Shown here one piece after another: positions 24,428 to 32,851 of a stretch of DNA of 64,000 nucleotides; position 1 is the first letter of the stretch, and every line of letters begins with the position of its first letter. Source of the stretch: Novosphingobium terrae (GTDB taxonomy: Bacteria > Pseudomonadota > Alphaproteobacteria > Sphingomonadales > Sphingomonadaceae); assembly GCF_017163935.1 (NCBI RefSeq), contig NZ_JABVZR010000002.1, positions 1,984,001 through 2,048,000 on the forward strand, read 5' to 3'. Both the position numbers and the translations under genes were made by a program. The notes under the pieces were generated by a model. It worked only from the letters and a program-made list of their open reading frames with translations, was not told the DNA's origin and did not search any database.

Positions 24428-27016
24428 TCAGTATTTCGCCCGGAAGGTGATGCCATAGCGCGCAGGCTGATTGTAGGTGACGGTGCGCCCGAGATAGGCG
24501 GTTACCCCCGCACCCGAAGGCGCTGCCAACAAGGCCTGCGAGATGATGTTCTTCTGGTTGGTGGCATTGTTGGCGTAGAGCGAAATATCGTATGTCCCCT
24601 CCTTCAACCGCACCCCGGCGCGCAGGTTGAGGTTAAACTGGCCCGGCACCTGCGTATAGATCGACTGGGTGACGCCTGTGCCATAGCGGCTGGTGTAGGA
24701 ATATTCGGCATAGCTGTAGAAATCGGCATTTTTGCCGATCCTGTGTTCCCAGGATGGCGTGACCGACAGCGCCCATTTGGGCGCATAGGGCGCGGCCTGC
24801 CCCTTGGCATCGATGGTGGAGATGCCGTTGTAGCTCAATTCAGCTGGCGCCGGGAGCGAGGGGGCATAGGTGTAGATGGCGTCATTGTAATTGCCGTCGA
24901 AGGTCAGGCGCAGGCCCGATCCCAGATTGGCGGCGGCGCTCCATTCGAAGCCGCGCGCGCGGATGTTGCCGGCATTGGTGGCGCCGCGCTGGATCGTGCC
25001 ATTGGGCAAAGTGTAGGAGATGGAGGTCTGGAAGCCGTCCAGCGTCTCCTGATAGAGCGCCAGCGCCAGCGACAGGTGGCGATCGAACAGCGAGGCCTTG
25101 ATCCCCGCCTCGATGTTGGTCGTGGTGGTGGGCTTGATGGGCGGCGCTGTAGGGTTGAGCGCATTGTTGTTCAAATCCAGCCCGCCCGCCTGAAAGCCTG
25201 TCGCATAGGTGACATAGGAGGTGATATCGGGCGTGATCTTGTAGCTCAGGCTGACCGTGCCGGAGACATTGCTGCTCGATGTCGAGGCGTTGAGCGGATA
25301 GCCTGCGGTGGCCGCCGTGGTCGGATAGCCCGGCACGCTATAGGCAATGCCCGGGTTGCGCTGAATGGCATCGATGGCGGTGTAAAAGGCATTCAACTGC
25401 GCATTGGTGATCCCGGCGGGCAGCGAGGTGGGCAGCTGGCTGGTATCGACCAGACTGCGGCCATCCTTCTGGTCATAGGTATAGCGCACACCGCCGGTCA
25501 GATCGAAGGCGTGGTTGATATGCCATGTTCCCTGCCCGTAAACGGCGGCGTTCTTATTGGTCACCAGCGTGTTTTCGATGATCTGCGCCCCCGTCAATTG
25601 AGACGCGAAAGACAGGGGGATGGGGGTAAATGCCGTGCCGGCGATGGTGTTATAGGCATTGTACCAGGGAATGACATCAGCCCCGAACTGATGGACGATA
25701 TAATGGTCCCTCAGTTTGGAATAATACAGAAACGTGCCCAACTGCCATTCGATGGTGCTTTTGCCCTTGGAGGCGAGGCGGAATTCCTGACTGAACTGGT
25801 CATTGTGGACGATGGCTTCGTTCTGGTAGATGTCGACGGGCGTGTTGTCGCTGTCCTGCGGCGGGTTGAAGGTCCAGAGGCGCCAGGCGCTGATCGAGGT
25901 GAGGTTCGCCCAGCCGAAATTGTAATCGGCGGTCACCGAGACACCGGCGTTCCTCGTGAGCATATGGTTGTAGTTGTTGGTGATGTTGGCATTGGGATTG
26001 ACTGTCGGCACCCAGTTCTGAACGCCGCCATAATTGGCCAGCTGGCTCAGGGCTTTAAGGGCATTGGTCACTTTGGTCTGCTGGGCGGCGGTGGTGTTGA
26101 TGCCCCAATTGCCCGGACCATAGAGTTCAACGATGCCGCCGCCGGAGCTGTAGCCTGCCGAACTGTCGCTTTCGATGTTGAGATCGCCGGAGATGTTGAC
26201 GGTCAGCTTGTCCGCCTGGATCAGGAATTGCTGGCGGATGCCCCAGCGGAAGGTGCCCGCGGTTTTGGCATCGTCCGTCGCGGTGGGGGCGTAAATGCCT
26301 TTCTGGGCGGCGGCGCTCTGGAAGCTTGGGCGATAAGGCGTTGAAACCCAGCCGTCGCTGCGCGTCAGATAGGCCGAGGTGCGATAGGCGATGTTGTCGG
26401 TGATCGGCCCGGTCAGGATCGCTTTGCCCTGCGCGAAATTGTAGCGGCCATAGGAGGCCTCGAAGCTTTTGCTGGGGGTGAAGCTCGGCTTGTTGAAGGT
26501 GATGTTGAGCGCGCCCGCCGCCGCATTGCGCCCGAACAGCGTGCCCTGCGGGCCGCGCAGCACCTCCAGACTTTGCACATCGACCAGATCCTGCAGCACC
26601 TGACCCGGACGGGCCTGATAGACGCCATCGAAATAGACGCCGATGGCATTGTCCAGCCCGTCGGCCGCGGTGGGCGCATAGCCGACACCGCGAATGGTCA
26701 CCGAGAAATTGCGCGGATTGCCGCCGGTGGAATTGAGGCCCGGCGCCTGAGTGGTCAGGTTCTGCAGATCGATCGTGCCCTTGCGCTCCAGCGTTTCGCC
26801 GCCGATGGCCTGCACGGAAATCGGCACATCGCGGATGTTTTCGGACCGGCGGCGGGCGGTGACGATCACGATGTTCTGGGAATCGGCATCGGCAGCTGCC
26901 GCATGATCCGTCGCGGTGGTATCCGCAGCGGGCGCATTCTCCGCCCGGGCAAAGGAAGGCACGGCCAACACGGACGCGCTCAGGAGGAGCGCGCGCACAA
27001 CACTGTCACGATTCAT
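24428..27016 (-). CDS. TonB-dependent receptor of the sulfonate-type cluster
   Basis: Outer-membrane active-uptake receptor, 862 residues. A signal peptide (1-25, ending FARA) is followed by an Ala/Asp-rich linker and the TonB box IVIVTARRR near 50. The plug domain (about 60-165) shows DVPISVQAIGG and LEVLRGPQGTLFGRNAAAGALNI. A 22-strand-type barrel follows, ending in ...YGITFRAKY with a terminal aromatic residue. The first in-frame start (27058) would precede the signal peptide by 14 residues, so ATG 27016 is used. The gene follows the SsuD-like monooxygenase on the same strand, which suggests uptake of an organosulfur compound; that substrate is inference. Confidence 0.92.
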   Translation of the reverse strand: MNRDSVVRALLLSASVLAVPSFARAENAPAADTTATDHAAAADADSQNIVIVTARRRSENIRDVPISVQAIGGETLERKGTIDLQNLTTQAPGLNSTGGNPRNFSVTIRGVGYAPTAADGLDNAIGVYFDGVYQARPGQVLQDLVDVQSLEVLRGPQGTLFGRNAAAGALNITFNKPSFTPSKSFEASYGRYNFAQGKAILTGPITDNIAYRTSAYLTRSDGWVSTPYRPSFQSAAAQKGIYAPTATDDAKTAGTFRWGIRQQFLIQADKLTVNISGDLNIESDSSAGYSSGGGIVELYGPGNWGINTTAAQQTKVTNALKALSQLANYGGVQNWVPTVNPNANITNNYNHMLTRNAGVSVTADYNFGWANLTSISAWRLWTFNPPQDSDNTPVDIYQNEAIVHNDQFSQEFRLASKGKSTIEWQLGTFLYYSKLRDHYIVHQFGADVIPWYNAYNTIAGTAFTPIPLSFASQLTGAQIIENTLVTNKNAAVYGQGTWHINHAFDLTGGVRYTYDQKDGRSLVDTSQLPTSLPAGITNAQLNAFYTAIDAIQRNPGIAYSVPGYPTTAATAGYPLNASTSSSNVSGTVSLSYKITPDITSYVTYATGFQAGGLDLNNNALNPTAPPIKPTTTTNIEAGIKASLFDRHLSLALALYQETLDGFQTSISYTLPNGTIQRGATNAGNIRARGFEWSAAANLGSGLRLTFDGNYNDAIYTYAPSLPAPAELSYNGISTIDAKGQAAPYAPKWALSVTPSWEHRIGKNADFYSYAEYSYTSRYGTGVTQSIYTQVPGQFNLNLRAGVRLKEGTYDISLYANNATNQKNIISQALLAAPSGAGVTAYLGRTVTYNQPARYGITFRAKY

Positions 27017-27191
27017 TCGATAGGCCCCATGTCTTGCCCGCCGCCTGCTGATGATCACAACTTTACGCGGGCTTCATATATCCTATCTGATAACTAGGCA
27101 TTTGGCCGATGTTCTGAAAATCAAGGAATCTTGGGTGGGAGCAAGTTTTTCTGCACCCCCTCCTTCCGGCCCCTGACGGGCATGCCCGCCA

Positions 27192-27259
27192 GACATCTCC
27201 CGCCGACGATCGAGCCCGACAGGCGCAGCCACGGGCCGGCGGCTGCGCCCCGAGATGTC
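27192..27259 (-). other. Nested stem-loop between the monooxygenase and TonB receptor genes
   Basis: Outer arms GACATCTC/GAGATGTC (27192-27199, 27252-27259) enclose GGCGCAGCC/GGCTGCGCC (27222-27230, 27241-27249). The outer arm overlaps the monooxygenase stop codon. No T run follows. It may be a processing or stabilising structure on the shared transcript. Confidence 0.45.
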
Positions 27260-28379
27260 AGCCCTGCTCTGAGGCCAGAGCCAGCGAGGGAGCCGCATTG
27301 TTCTGGCGCAGCAAGGGCAGGAGTTGCTCCCCCTGTCGCTCGATTTCTTCCAGATAGGGCGTGTCGGACAGGACGAAATGGGTGATGCCGAGTGCCTGAT
27401 ACTTCAGCAGCGAGCGCGCCACATCCTGCGCCGATCCCACCAGCCAGGTGGTGGCCGCGCCGCCGCCCCCGAATTTGCCCGGCGTGGTGTAGAGATTGTC
27501 GTCCAGCACCTCGCCGCGTTCCTGCAGGCCCAGCAGCCGCTGCTGCCCCACGGCGGCAAAGCGGCGATGATCGCGATCCACCCCGGCCTGTTGCGCCATC
27601 TGCGCCACTCTGGCCTCGGCATCGGCCCAGGCCTGCTCGGTGGTGTCACGCACCAGCGTGGTGATGCGCAGGCCGAATTGCAGGGGCGGCAGATCGCGAT
27701 CCAGCGTGGCGCTCAGCGCCTTGAGGCGGGCGATGCGCTCGGCAATATCGGCCAGCGGCTCGCCCCAGAACAGCTGGACATCGGCTTCGGTGGCGGACAC
27801 CTTCTCCGCCGCCGCAGAGGCTCCTCCGAAATAGAGGCGCGGATGGCGGCGTTCGCCCCCCTGTTCGATGCGCCCTTCGATGCGGGGCAGCACGGTCGAG
27901 CTCGCAACCTGAAAATGCGCGCCCTGATAGGTCACATTCTCTTCGGTCCACAGGCGGCGGACCAGACGCATGAACTCCTTGGTGCGGGCATAGCGATGGG
28001 TCTGATCGCCCTCGCTGTCGCCATAGGCGGCCAGATCGTCCTGACCCGAGACGATGTTCACGCGCACCCGCCCGCCGCTCAGATGATCGAGCGTCGCCGC
28101 CGAAGAGGCGAAATTCGCCGGGCGCCAATAGCCCGGGCGGATGGCGATCAGCGGCTGAAAGCTGGTGGTGCGCGCCGCCAGAGCGGTCGCCACGGTGAAG
28201 GTGTCGGGCCGTCCCCAACCGGCGCCCAGCAGAGCGCCCTGCCAGCCATGGCGCTCCAGCGCCAGCGCCTGTGCGGTCAGCGTGTCCAGGCTGTTATGGC
28301 CTTCGCGCGCGGTGTCGCCGCGATGGCCTGCTTTCACCTGATTGGGAATATACCAGAGATAGTCGGATGCCGTGCTCAT
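27258..28379 (-). CDS. FMNH2-dependent alkanesulfonate monooxygenase-like enzyme (SsuD family)
   Basis: Luciferase-like flavin-dependent monooxygenase, 373 residues. It begins DYLWYIPNQ and keeps family features: FQPLIAIRPGYWRP near 85, AATLDHLSGGRVRVNIVSGQ near 110-129, and RLYFGGASAAAEKVS near 190. SsuD enzymes release sulfite from alkanesulfonates using FMNH2 and O2. ATG 28379 follows GAGGTCCC and is preferred over an in-frame start at 28406. It is divergent from an SsuACB-like ABC operon and upstream of a TonB receptor. A related sulfone or sulfide monooxygenase of the same family is possible. Confidence 0.85.
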   Translation of the reverse strand: MSTASDYLWYIPNQVKAGHRGDTAREGHNSLDTLTAQALALERHGWQGALLGAGWGRPDTFTVATALAARTTSFQPLIAIRPGYWRPANFASSAATLDHLSGGRVRVNIVSGQDDLAAYGDSEGDQTHRYARTKEFMRLVRRLWTEENVTYQGAHFQVASSTVLPRIEGRIEQGGERRHPRLYFGGASAAAEKVSATEADVQLFWGEPLADIAERIARLKALSATLDRDLPPLQFGLRITTLVRDTTEQAWADAEARVAQMAQQAGVDRDHRRFAAVGQQRLLGLQERGEVLDDNLYTTPGKFGGGGAATTWLVGSAQDVARSLLKYQALGITHFVLSDTPYLEEIERQGEQLLPLLRQNNAAPSLALASEQG

Positions 28380-28486
28380 GGGACCTCGGGGACAGAAGAG
28401 GGACAAAGCGGAAGGCGCTCACTGATATTTTTATCATACTCCTATGGGCGAACTAGTAATTATTCGGGCGGGCATAGTTTTTGTCT

Positions 28487-28571
28487 CTCGCACCCGGCGC
28501 GGGGCTGAGGCTTGATGGTGGCCATCACCCAGCAGGAGTTTCGCGTGACAGTCCCTATCGCCCGGTGCGAG
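28487..28571 (+). other. Structured leader of the ABC operon
   Basis: Long-range arms at 28487-28499 and 28559-28571 (12 of 13 positions pair) bracket a small GATGG/CCATC hairpin (28514-28526), directly before the substrate-binding protein start at 28580. I could not match it to a known riboswitch class. It could be an RNA switch, an attenuator, or chance. Confidence 0.35.
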
Positions 28572-28579
28572 GCGCCCTG

Positions 28580-29683
28580 ATGGCTGCGTCGGCCCTCCGC
28601 CTCTCGTCCTCACGCCTCCCTGCGGGATCGCTCCCTTTGGCGATCGTGGTGACGATCTCGATTGCGCTGCTCTTCGCTTTCGCCCCCGCGCGGCGCGCGG
28701 CATCCCATGCCGGCGATCTGCCGCTGAGCGCGCCTCTGCCTGAAACGGTGCCGCCCGGCGTGGTGCTGCGGGTTGGCGATCCGGTCAACGCATGGATCTT
28801 CCAGCACAATGGCTGGGACAAGGCCTTGCCCTTCACCATCCAATGGGCCGAGATCACCGGCGGCCCGGATGTGACCGAAGCCTTCCACGCCGGAGCGCTG
28901 GATGTGGGCATGGGCGCCAATGTGCCGCCGATCCACGCCGATTGGAGCGGCATTCCGGTGCGCATCATCGGCTTCCGGCAATTCCCCGGCGACGGCGCAA
29001 GACGCGCCTGGACCTTCGGCCTTTCCCCGCAGAGCAACATCCGCAGCATCGCCGATCTGAAAGGCAAGCGTATCGCCTTCAGCCCCAGTCAGGTGCAGGG
29101 GCAGGTCGTGCTGGAGACCCTGAAGGCCGCCCATATCGCCCAGAAGGATGTTACGCTGGTGGAGCTGCCCTCCAGCATCGGCGGCGATGTCTACACCAAT
29201 GCGCTGGCGAGCGGCGAGGTCGATGCCGCGCCTCTGGCGGCTGGGCTGGTTTCCGAGCGCTACATCAGCAAATTCGCGGATCGTGGCGCGCGTCTGCTGC
29301 CCCATCCCCCCTTCCGGGACGATAGCGTCGTGGCCTATGCCCCCGAAAGCGTGCTGGCCGATCGCGGCAAGGCGGCGGCCCTGCGCATCTATGCTCGTTA
29401 CTGGGGACTGGCGGCAGCCTGGGTCAACAGCCATCCCGAGGAGTTTGCCCGGGGCTATTATGTGGGCAAGCGCGGCCTGTCGCTGCAGGATGCGCGCATT
29501 CAGGTGCATGCCACCTATCCCGTGCAGATCCCCCGGAACTGGGACGGCGCCATCGCCCTCCAGCAACGCGCCATCGATCTGCTGGCTCCCGGCACCGGTC
29601 GCCCCGGTTTCCCCGCCGCCACGCTGTTCGACAAACGCTTCGAAACCATCGCCGCCGATGCGGCCGGGAACCCCCATCCATGA
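28580..29683 (+). CDS. ABC transporter substrate-binding protein, sulfonate type (SsuA-like)
   Basis: Periplasmic binding protein, 367 residues. An N-terminal membrane/signal segment (about 16-36) precedes the mature domain. The NMT1/SsuA-like fold is suggested by EITGGPDVTEAFHAGALDVGMG near 90 and SIADLKGKRIAFSPSQVQGQ near 150. It would deliver an alkanesulfonate or related organosulfur molecule to the permease. The ATG at 28580 is chosen because the open frame upstream (to 28481) runs through the leader structure. It overlaps the permease by four bases. Confidence 0.86.
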   Translation: MAASALRLSSSRLPAGSLPLAIVVTISIALLFAFAPARRAASHAGDLPLSAPLPETVPPGVVLRVGDPVNAWIFQHNGWDKALPFTIQWAEITGGPDVTEAFHAGALDVGMGANVPPIHADWSGIPVRIIGFRQFPGDGARRAWTFGLSPQSNIRSIADLKGKRIAFSPSQVQGQVVLETLKAAHIAQKDVTLVELPSSIGGDVYTNALASGEVDAAPLAAGLVSERYISKFADRGARLLPHPPFRDDSVVAYAPESVLADRGKAAALRIYARYWGLAAAWVNSHPEEFARGYYVGKRGLSLQDARIQVHATYPVQIPRNWDGAIALQQRAIDLLAPGTGRPGFPAATLFDKRFETIAADAAGNPHP

Positions 29684-30510
29684 AACCCATGATCCATCCG
29701 CCCGTGATCGCCCAGCGCCTCTTCAGCGGCTCACCACGCCGTCATGACCGCGATGCGCAGACCCGTTGGGGTGCCTTGCTGGGCCCGGCGCTGCTGCTGC
29801 TCTATTGGGCGGTGCTGTCGGTCACCGGCTTTCTCGATCCGCGCGTGCTGCCCGCGCCATGGACAGCGGTGACCACCGCCATCGACCTGATCCGCGAGGG
29901 GCGCCTGCAGGAGCATCTGCTGATCTCCACCGGCCGCGCGCTGGCCGGGCTGGCTCTCGGCACGGTGGCGGGGGTGGTGCTGGCGCTGGTCTCTGGCCTC
30001 AGCGTGCTGGGCGGTTATGTGATCGACGGGCTGGTGCAGCTCAAACGCGGCATTCCCATTCTGGCGCTGATCCCTTTCATGATCCTGTGGTTCGGGATCG
30101 GCGAGGGGATGAAAGTGTCGGTGATCGCCATCGCCGCTTTCTTCCCGATCTATATCCAGACGCATACGGCGCTGCGGGCCATCGATATTCGCTATGTCGA
30201 ACTTTCCGAGACGCTGGCTCTCTCGCGCTGGACCTTTCTGCGCCGCATCGTGCTGCCCGGCGCTTTGCCGGGTTTTCTCACCGGCCTGCGCTTTGCCGCC
30301 ACGGCCTCATGGTTGGCGCTGGTCGTGGTCGAGCAGCTCAACGCCACCAGCGGCATCGGCTATATGGTGACACTGGCGCGCAATTATGCCCAGACCGATG
30401 TGATGCTGGTGGGGCTGGTGGTCTATGCCTTGCTGGGCTTCGGTTCGGATGCGCTGATCCGTCAGATCGAGCGCCGCGCCTTGCGCTGGCGCCGGAGTCT
30501 GGGCCGATGA
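29680..30510 (+). CDS. ABC transporter permease, sulfonate type (SsuC-like)
   Basis: Inner-membrane permease of the BPD/SsuC family, 276 residues, with about six helices. The EAA loop that contacts the ATPase is ELSETLALSRWTFLRRIVLPG near residues 175-195, followed by ALPGFLTGLRFAATASWLALV. The ATGA overlap with the binding protein and an identical overlap with the ATPase gene show a tightly coupled three-gene operon. The substrate is inferred from the neighbouring SsuD-like enzyme. Confidence 0.9.
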   Translation: MKPMIHPPVIAQRLFSGSPRRHDRDAQTRWGALLGPALLLLYWAVLSVTGFLDPRVLPAPWTAVTTAIDLIREGRLQEHLLISTGRALAGLALGTVAGVVLALVSGLSVLGGYVIDGLVQLKRGIPILALIPFMILWFGIGEGMKVSVIAIAAFFPIYIQTHTALRAIDIRYVELSETLALSRWTFLRRIVLPGALPGFLTGLRFAATASWLALVVVEQLNATSGIGYMVTLARNYAQTDVMLVGLVVYALLGFGSDALIRQIERRALRWRRSLGR

Positions 30511-31241
30511 GCGCGCCCTTCATCACCCCGCTGGTCGAGGTGCGCGATCTGGTGCGCTCCTACACGCTCAAGGGCGTGCTCAACGGCGTGGACATCGACA
30601 TCGCGCCGGGCGAATTCGTGGCTCTGCTGGGGCGCAGCGGCTCAGGAAAATCGACGATCCTGCGCGCTCTTGCCGGGCTGGATCATGAGGCGGAAGGCTC
30701 GGGAGAGATCCGCGTGCCGGTCCGCACCAGCGTGGTTTTTCAGGATGCGCGGCTGCTGCCCTGGCTCAGCGTGCTGGACAATGTGGTGCTGGGGCTGGCC
30801 AGGGCGGATCATCCGCACGCGCTGGAGACGCTGGCCGAAGTGGGGCTGGCGGGGCGTGAAAAGGCCTGGCCGCATGAGCTTTCGGGCGGGGAGCAGCAGC
30901 GGGTCGCGCTGGCCCGGGCGCTGGTGCGTTCGCCCGAACTGTTGCTGGCCGATGAGCCTTTCGGCGCGCTCGATGCGCTGACGCGCAGCCGGATGCACAG
31001 CCTGCTGCGCCGTCTGTTCGAGGTGCATGACCCGGCGGTGCTGTTGATCACCCATGATGTGGATGAGGCGATCCTGCTGGCGGACCGCATCGTGATGCTG
31101 GACGCGGGAAAGCTGGTGCTGGATCTCCGGGTCGATCTGCCGACCGACCCTGCGGAGCGCCTGCGTGAAGGCGCGGGCCTGCGCGATCAGTTGCTGAGCC
31201 GCCTGAGTGGCCCTGCCGCAGAGCATACTCTCGAAGCATAG
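30507..31241 (+). CDS. ABC transporter ATP-binding protein, sulfonate type (SsuB-like)
   Basis: ATPase subunit, 244 residues. Walker A is GRSGSGKS at 42-49, the Q-loop lies in VVFQDARLLPW near 75, the signature LSGGEQQR near 130, Walker B LLLADEPFGALDALTR near 150 and the H-loop ITHDVDEA near 183. The start at 30507 overlaps the permease stop (ATGA); a longer open frame upstream is only a shadow of the permease. The QDARLLPW loop is typical of the nitrate/sulfonate/taurine group. Confidence 0.92.
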   Translation: MSAPFITPLVEVRDLVRSYTLKGVLNGVDIDIAPGEFVALLGRSGSGKSTILRALAGLDHEAEGSGEIRVPVRTSVVFQDARLLPWLSVLDNVVLGLARADHPHALETLAEVGLAGREKAWPHELSGGEQQRVALARALVRSPELLLADEPFGALDALTRSRMHSLLRRLFEVHDPAVLLITHDVDEAILLADRIVMLDAGKLVLDLRVDLPTDPAERLREGAGLRDQLLSRLSGPAAEHTLEA

Positions 31242-31263
31242 ATCAGCGCCGAAAGGAGACGCC

Positions 31264-32094
31264 GTGACTCACGCCCCGCTTGCCCACATCCCGGGTCAGG
31301 CCCGATTGGCCGCCCGCTATCGGCAGGAACAGCCCGCACCGGCGGCATGGAACGAGACGCTGGATACGCTGCTCTCGCATCGCTCGGTGCGCGCCTTTCG
31401 CCCCGATCCGCTGGCCGACGGCGTGCTGGAACTGATCGTGGCGGCGGCGCAATCGGCCTCGACCTCCTCCAACCTTCAGCCCTGGAGCGTGATCGCGGTC
31501 AGCGATCCGGAGCGCAAGGCCCGGCTCGCGGCCTTCGCCGGGAACCAGCAGCATATTGTGGAGGCTCCCCTTTTTCTGGTGTGGCTGATCGACCTCCATC
31601 GGCTGGAGGGCATCGGTCAGGCCGAGGGGCAGCCGGCGCAGGCACTGACCTATCTGGAAAGCTTTCTGCTGGGCGCGGTGGATACCTCGCTGGCGGCGCA
31701 GAATGCGGTTGTCGCGCTGGAATCGCTGGGGCTGGGCGCGGTCTATATCGGCGGCATCCGCAACCGGCCTGAGGATGTGGCGCAGGAGCTCGGACTGCCA
31801 CCGCAGAGCTTTGCTCTCTTCGGCCTCGCCATCGGCCATCCCGATGCCGGGCGACCCTCCAGCGTCAAGCCGCGCCTGCCGCAGGAGGCGGTGCTGTTTC
31901 GCGAAACCTATGGCGGCACGGGGCAGGCCGTTGCAGCCTATAACCGTCATCTGCGTGCTTTCCAGCGCGAGCAGGGCCTGCCCGAAGGTGACTGGAGCGC
32001 CATCGTGGCGCACCGGCTGCGCGGTGCCGAGGCTTTGCAGGGTCGCGATACCTTGCGTGATGCGCTTCACCGGCTGGGTTTCGCGCTTGCGTGA
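31264..32094 (+). CDS. Nitroreductase-family flavin oxidoreductase (NfsA/Frp-like)
   Basis: FMN-dependent NAD(P)H oxidoreductase, 276 residues. LLSHRSVRAFRPDPL near 37-51 and QSASTSSNLQPWSVIAVSD near 66-84 are the FMN-binding signatures of the NfsA/Frp branch, and GLGAVYIGGIRN (about 158-169) is also conserved. GTG 31264 follows GAAAGGAG by five bases; upstream in-frame codons belong to the ATPase gene region. Being last in the ABC operon, it may supply reduced FMN to the SsuD-like monooxygenase, replacing the usual SsuE. That role is inference. Confidence 0.85.
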   Translation: MTHAPLAHIPGQARLAARYRQEQPAPAAWNETLDTLLSHRSVRAFRPDPLADGVLELIVAAAQSASTSSNLQPWSVIAVSDPERKARLAAFAGNQQHIVEAPLFLVWLIDLHRLEGIGQAEGQPAQALTYLESFLLGAVDTSLAAQNAVVALESLGLGAVYIGGIRNRPEDVAQELGLPPQSFALFGLAIGHPDAGRPSSVKPRLPQEAVLFRETYGGTGQAVAAYNRHLRAFQREQGLPEGDWSAIVAHRLRGAEALQGRDTLRDALHRLGFALA

Positions 32095-32171
32095 AGGTTG
32101 ATCTGGTTTTGACCATCTTATCCGGGCCCGAAAGCGGAAGCCATGCGGGCGGGTGATGACATGAAGCGTGC

Positions 32172-32200
32172 TTGACAAGCTGCGCGCTCTGTCCGATATT
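32172..32200 (+). promoter_or_regulatory. Sigma-70-like promoter of the GbsR-type gene
   Basis: TTGACA (32172-32177) and GATATT (32195-32200) are separated by 17 bases. Transcription would begin at about 32206-32208, on or next to the ATG at 32207, and no ribosome-binding site precedes that ATG. The mRNA is therefore probably leaderless. Confidence 0.7.
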
Positions 32201-32217
32201 TCTGTCATGACAGAAAT
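32198..32217. promoter_or_regulatory. Perfect 20-bp palindromic operator over the start codon
   Basis: ATTTCTGTCATGACAGAAAT has no mismatches and no spacer. It covers the last bases of the -10, the transcription start and the ATG (32207-32209). A degenerate copy stands before the next gene at 32806. Likely an autorepressor site. Confidence 0.7.
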
Positions 32218-32788
32218 TGCAAACGAGTCGGATAAGCTGCCCGCTGCTGTGGAAGCCTTTGTGCTGCACTGGGGCGATCTGGGTGGGCAATGGGGCGTCA
32301 ACCGCTCGGTGGCGCAGATTCAGGCGCTGTTGCTGCTCTCCGAACGCCCGCTGACGGCTGAGGATATTTCCGAGAAGCTGGGCATGGCGCGTTCCAACGT
32401 GTCGAACAGTTTGAAGGAACTGCTCAATTGGAAGCTGGTGATGCGCGTGCCCGTGCTGGGCGACCGCCGCGATCACTATGTCGCCGAAGCCGACATGTGG
32501 CAGATGGCCAGCAAGGTGGCCCAAGGCCGCAAGCAGCGCGAGATCGACCCGATGGTCACCGCGCTGCATGCTGCGATGGAGCATGTCGATGACCCGAAGA
32601 TCAGCGCCACCGTGCGTGAACGGCTGCACAACATGCATGAGTTCGTCACCACGGTGGATGGCTGGTACAATCAGATGCTGCATGTGCCCCCCGCGCAGAT
32701 CATGCGGCTGATCAAGCTGGGCTCCAAGGTGATCCATCTGCTCAAATTCGTCGGCCGCAAGGATGCGTCGCAGGGCGGAGGGGGCTGA
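32207..32788 (+). CDS. GbsR/MarR-type winged-helix regulator
   Basis: Dimeric winged-helix repressor, 193 residues. The DNA-binding region is LTAEDISEKLGMARSNVSNS (about 47-66) followed by the wing GDRRDHYVAE, the pattern of the GbsR family. In Bacillus GbsR senses choline; other members have unknown ligands. The C-terminal half is helical. ATG 32207 lies in the centre of a perfect palindrome and has no Shine-Dalgarno, so a leaderless, autoregulated message is likely. It is followed in the same direction by the DUF4166 and TIGR01777-type genes, whose leader has a second operator-like site. Confidence 0.85.
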   Translation: MTEIANESDKLPAAVEAFVLHWGDLGGQWGVNRSVAQIQALLLLSERPLTAEDISEKLGMARSNVSNSLKELLNWKLVMRVPVLGDRRDHYVAEADMWQMASKVAQGRKQREIDPMVTALHAAMEHVDDPKISATVRERLHNMHEFVTTVDGWYNQMLHVPPAQIMRLIKLGSKVIHLLKFVGRKDASQGGGG

Positions 32789-32805
32789 CCTTCATTTGTC
32801 CCGTG

Positions 32806-32825
32806 ATTTCTCTTTCTACAGAAAT
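32806..32825. promoter_or_regulatory. Second, degenerate GbsR-type operator
   Basis: ATTTCT-N8-AGAAAT with the right eight bases (ACAGAAAT) identical to the perfect site at 32198. It lies 27 bases before the DUF4166 start. Confidence 0.5.
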
Positions 32826-32851
32826 ATCTAATCATTCAGGAGGACGGCAAG

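Noticed and set aside
27082..27098. CCTATC-TGATAAC-TAGG near the TonB receptor start, resembling the shared operator
   Set aside because: Only the left half matches; spacing and right half do not fit, so it is not counted as a regulon member.
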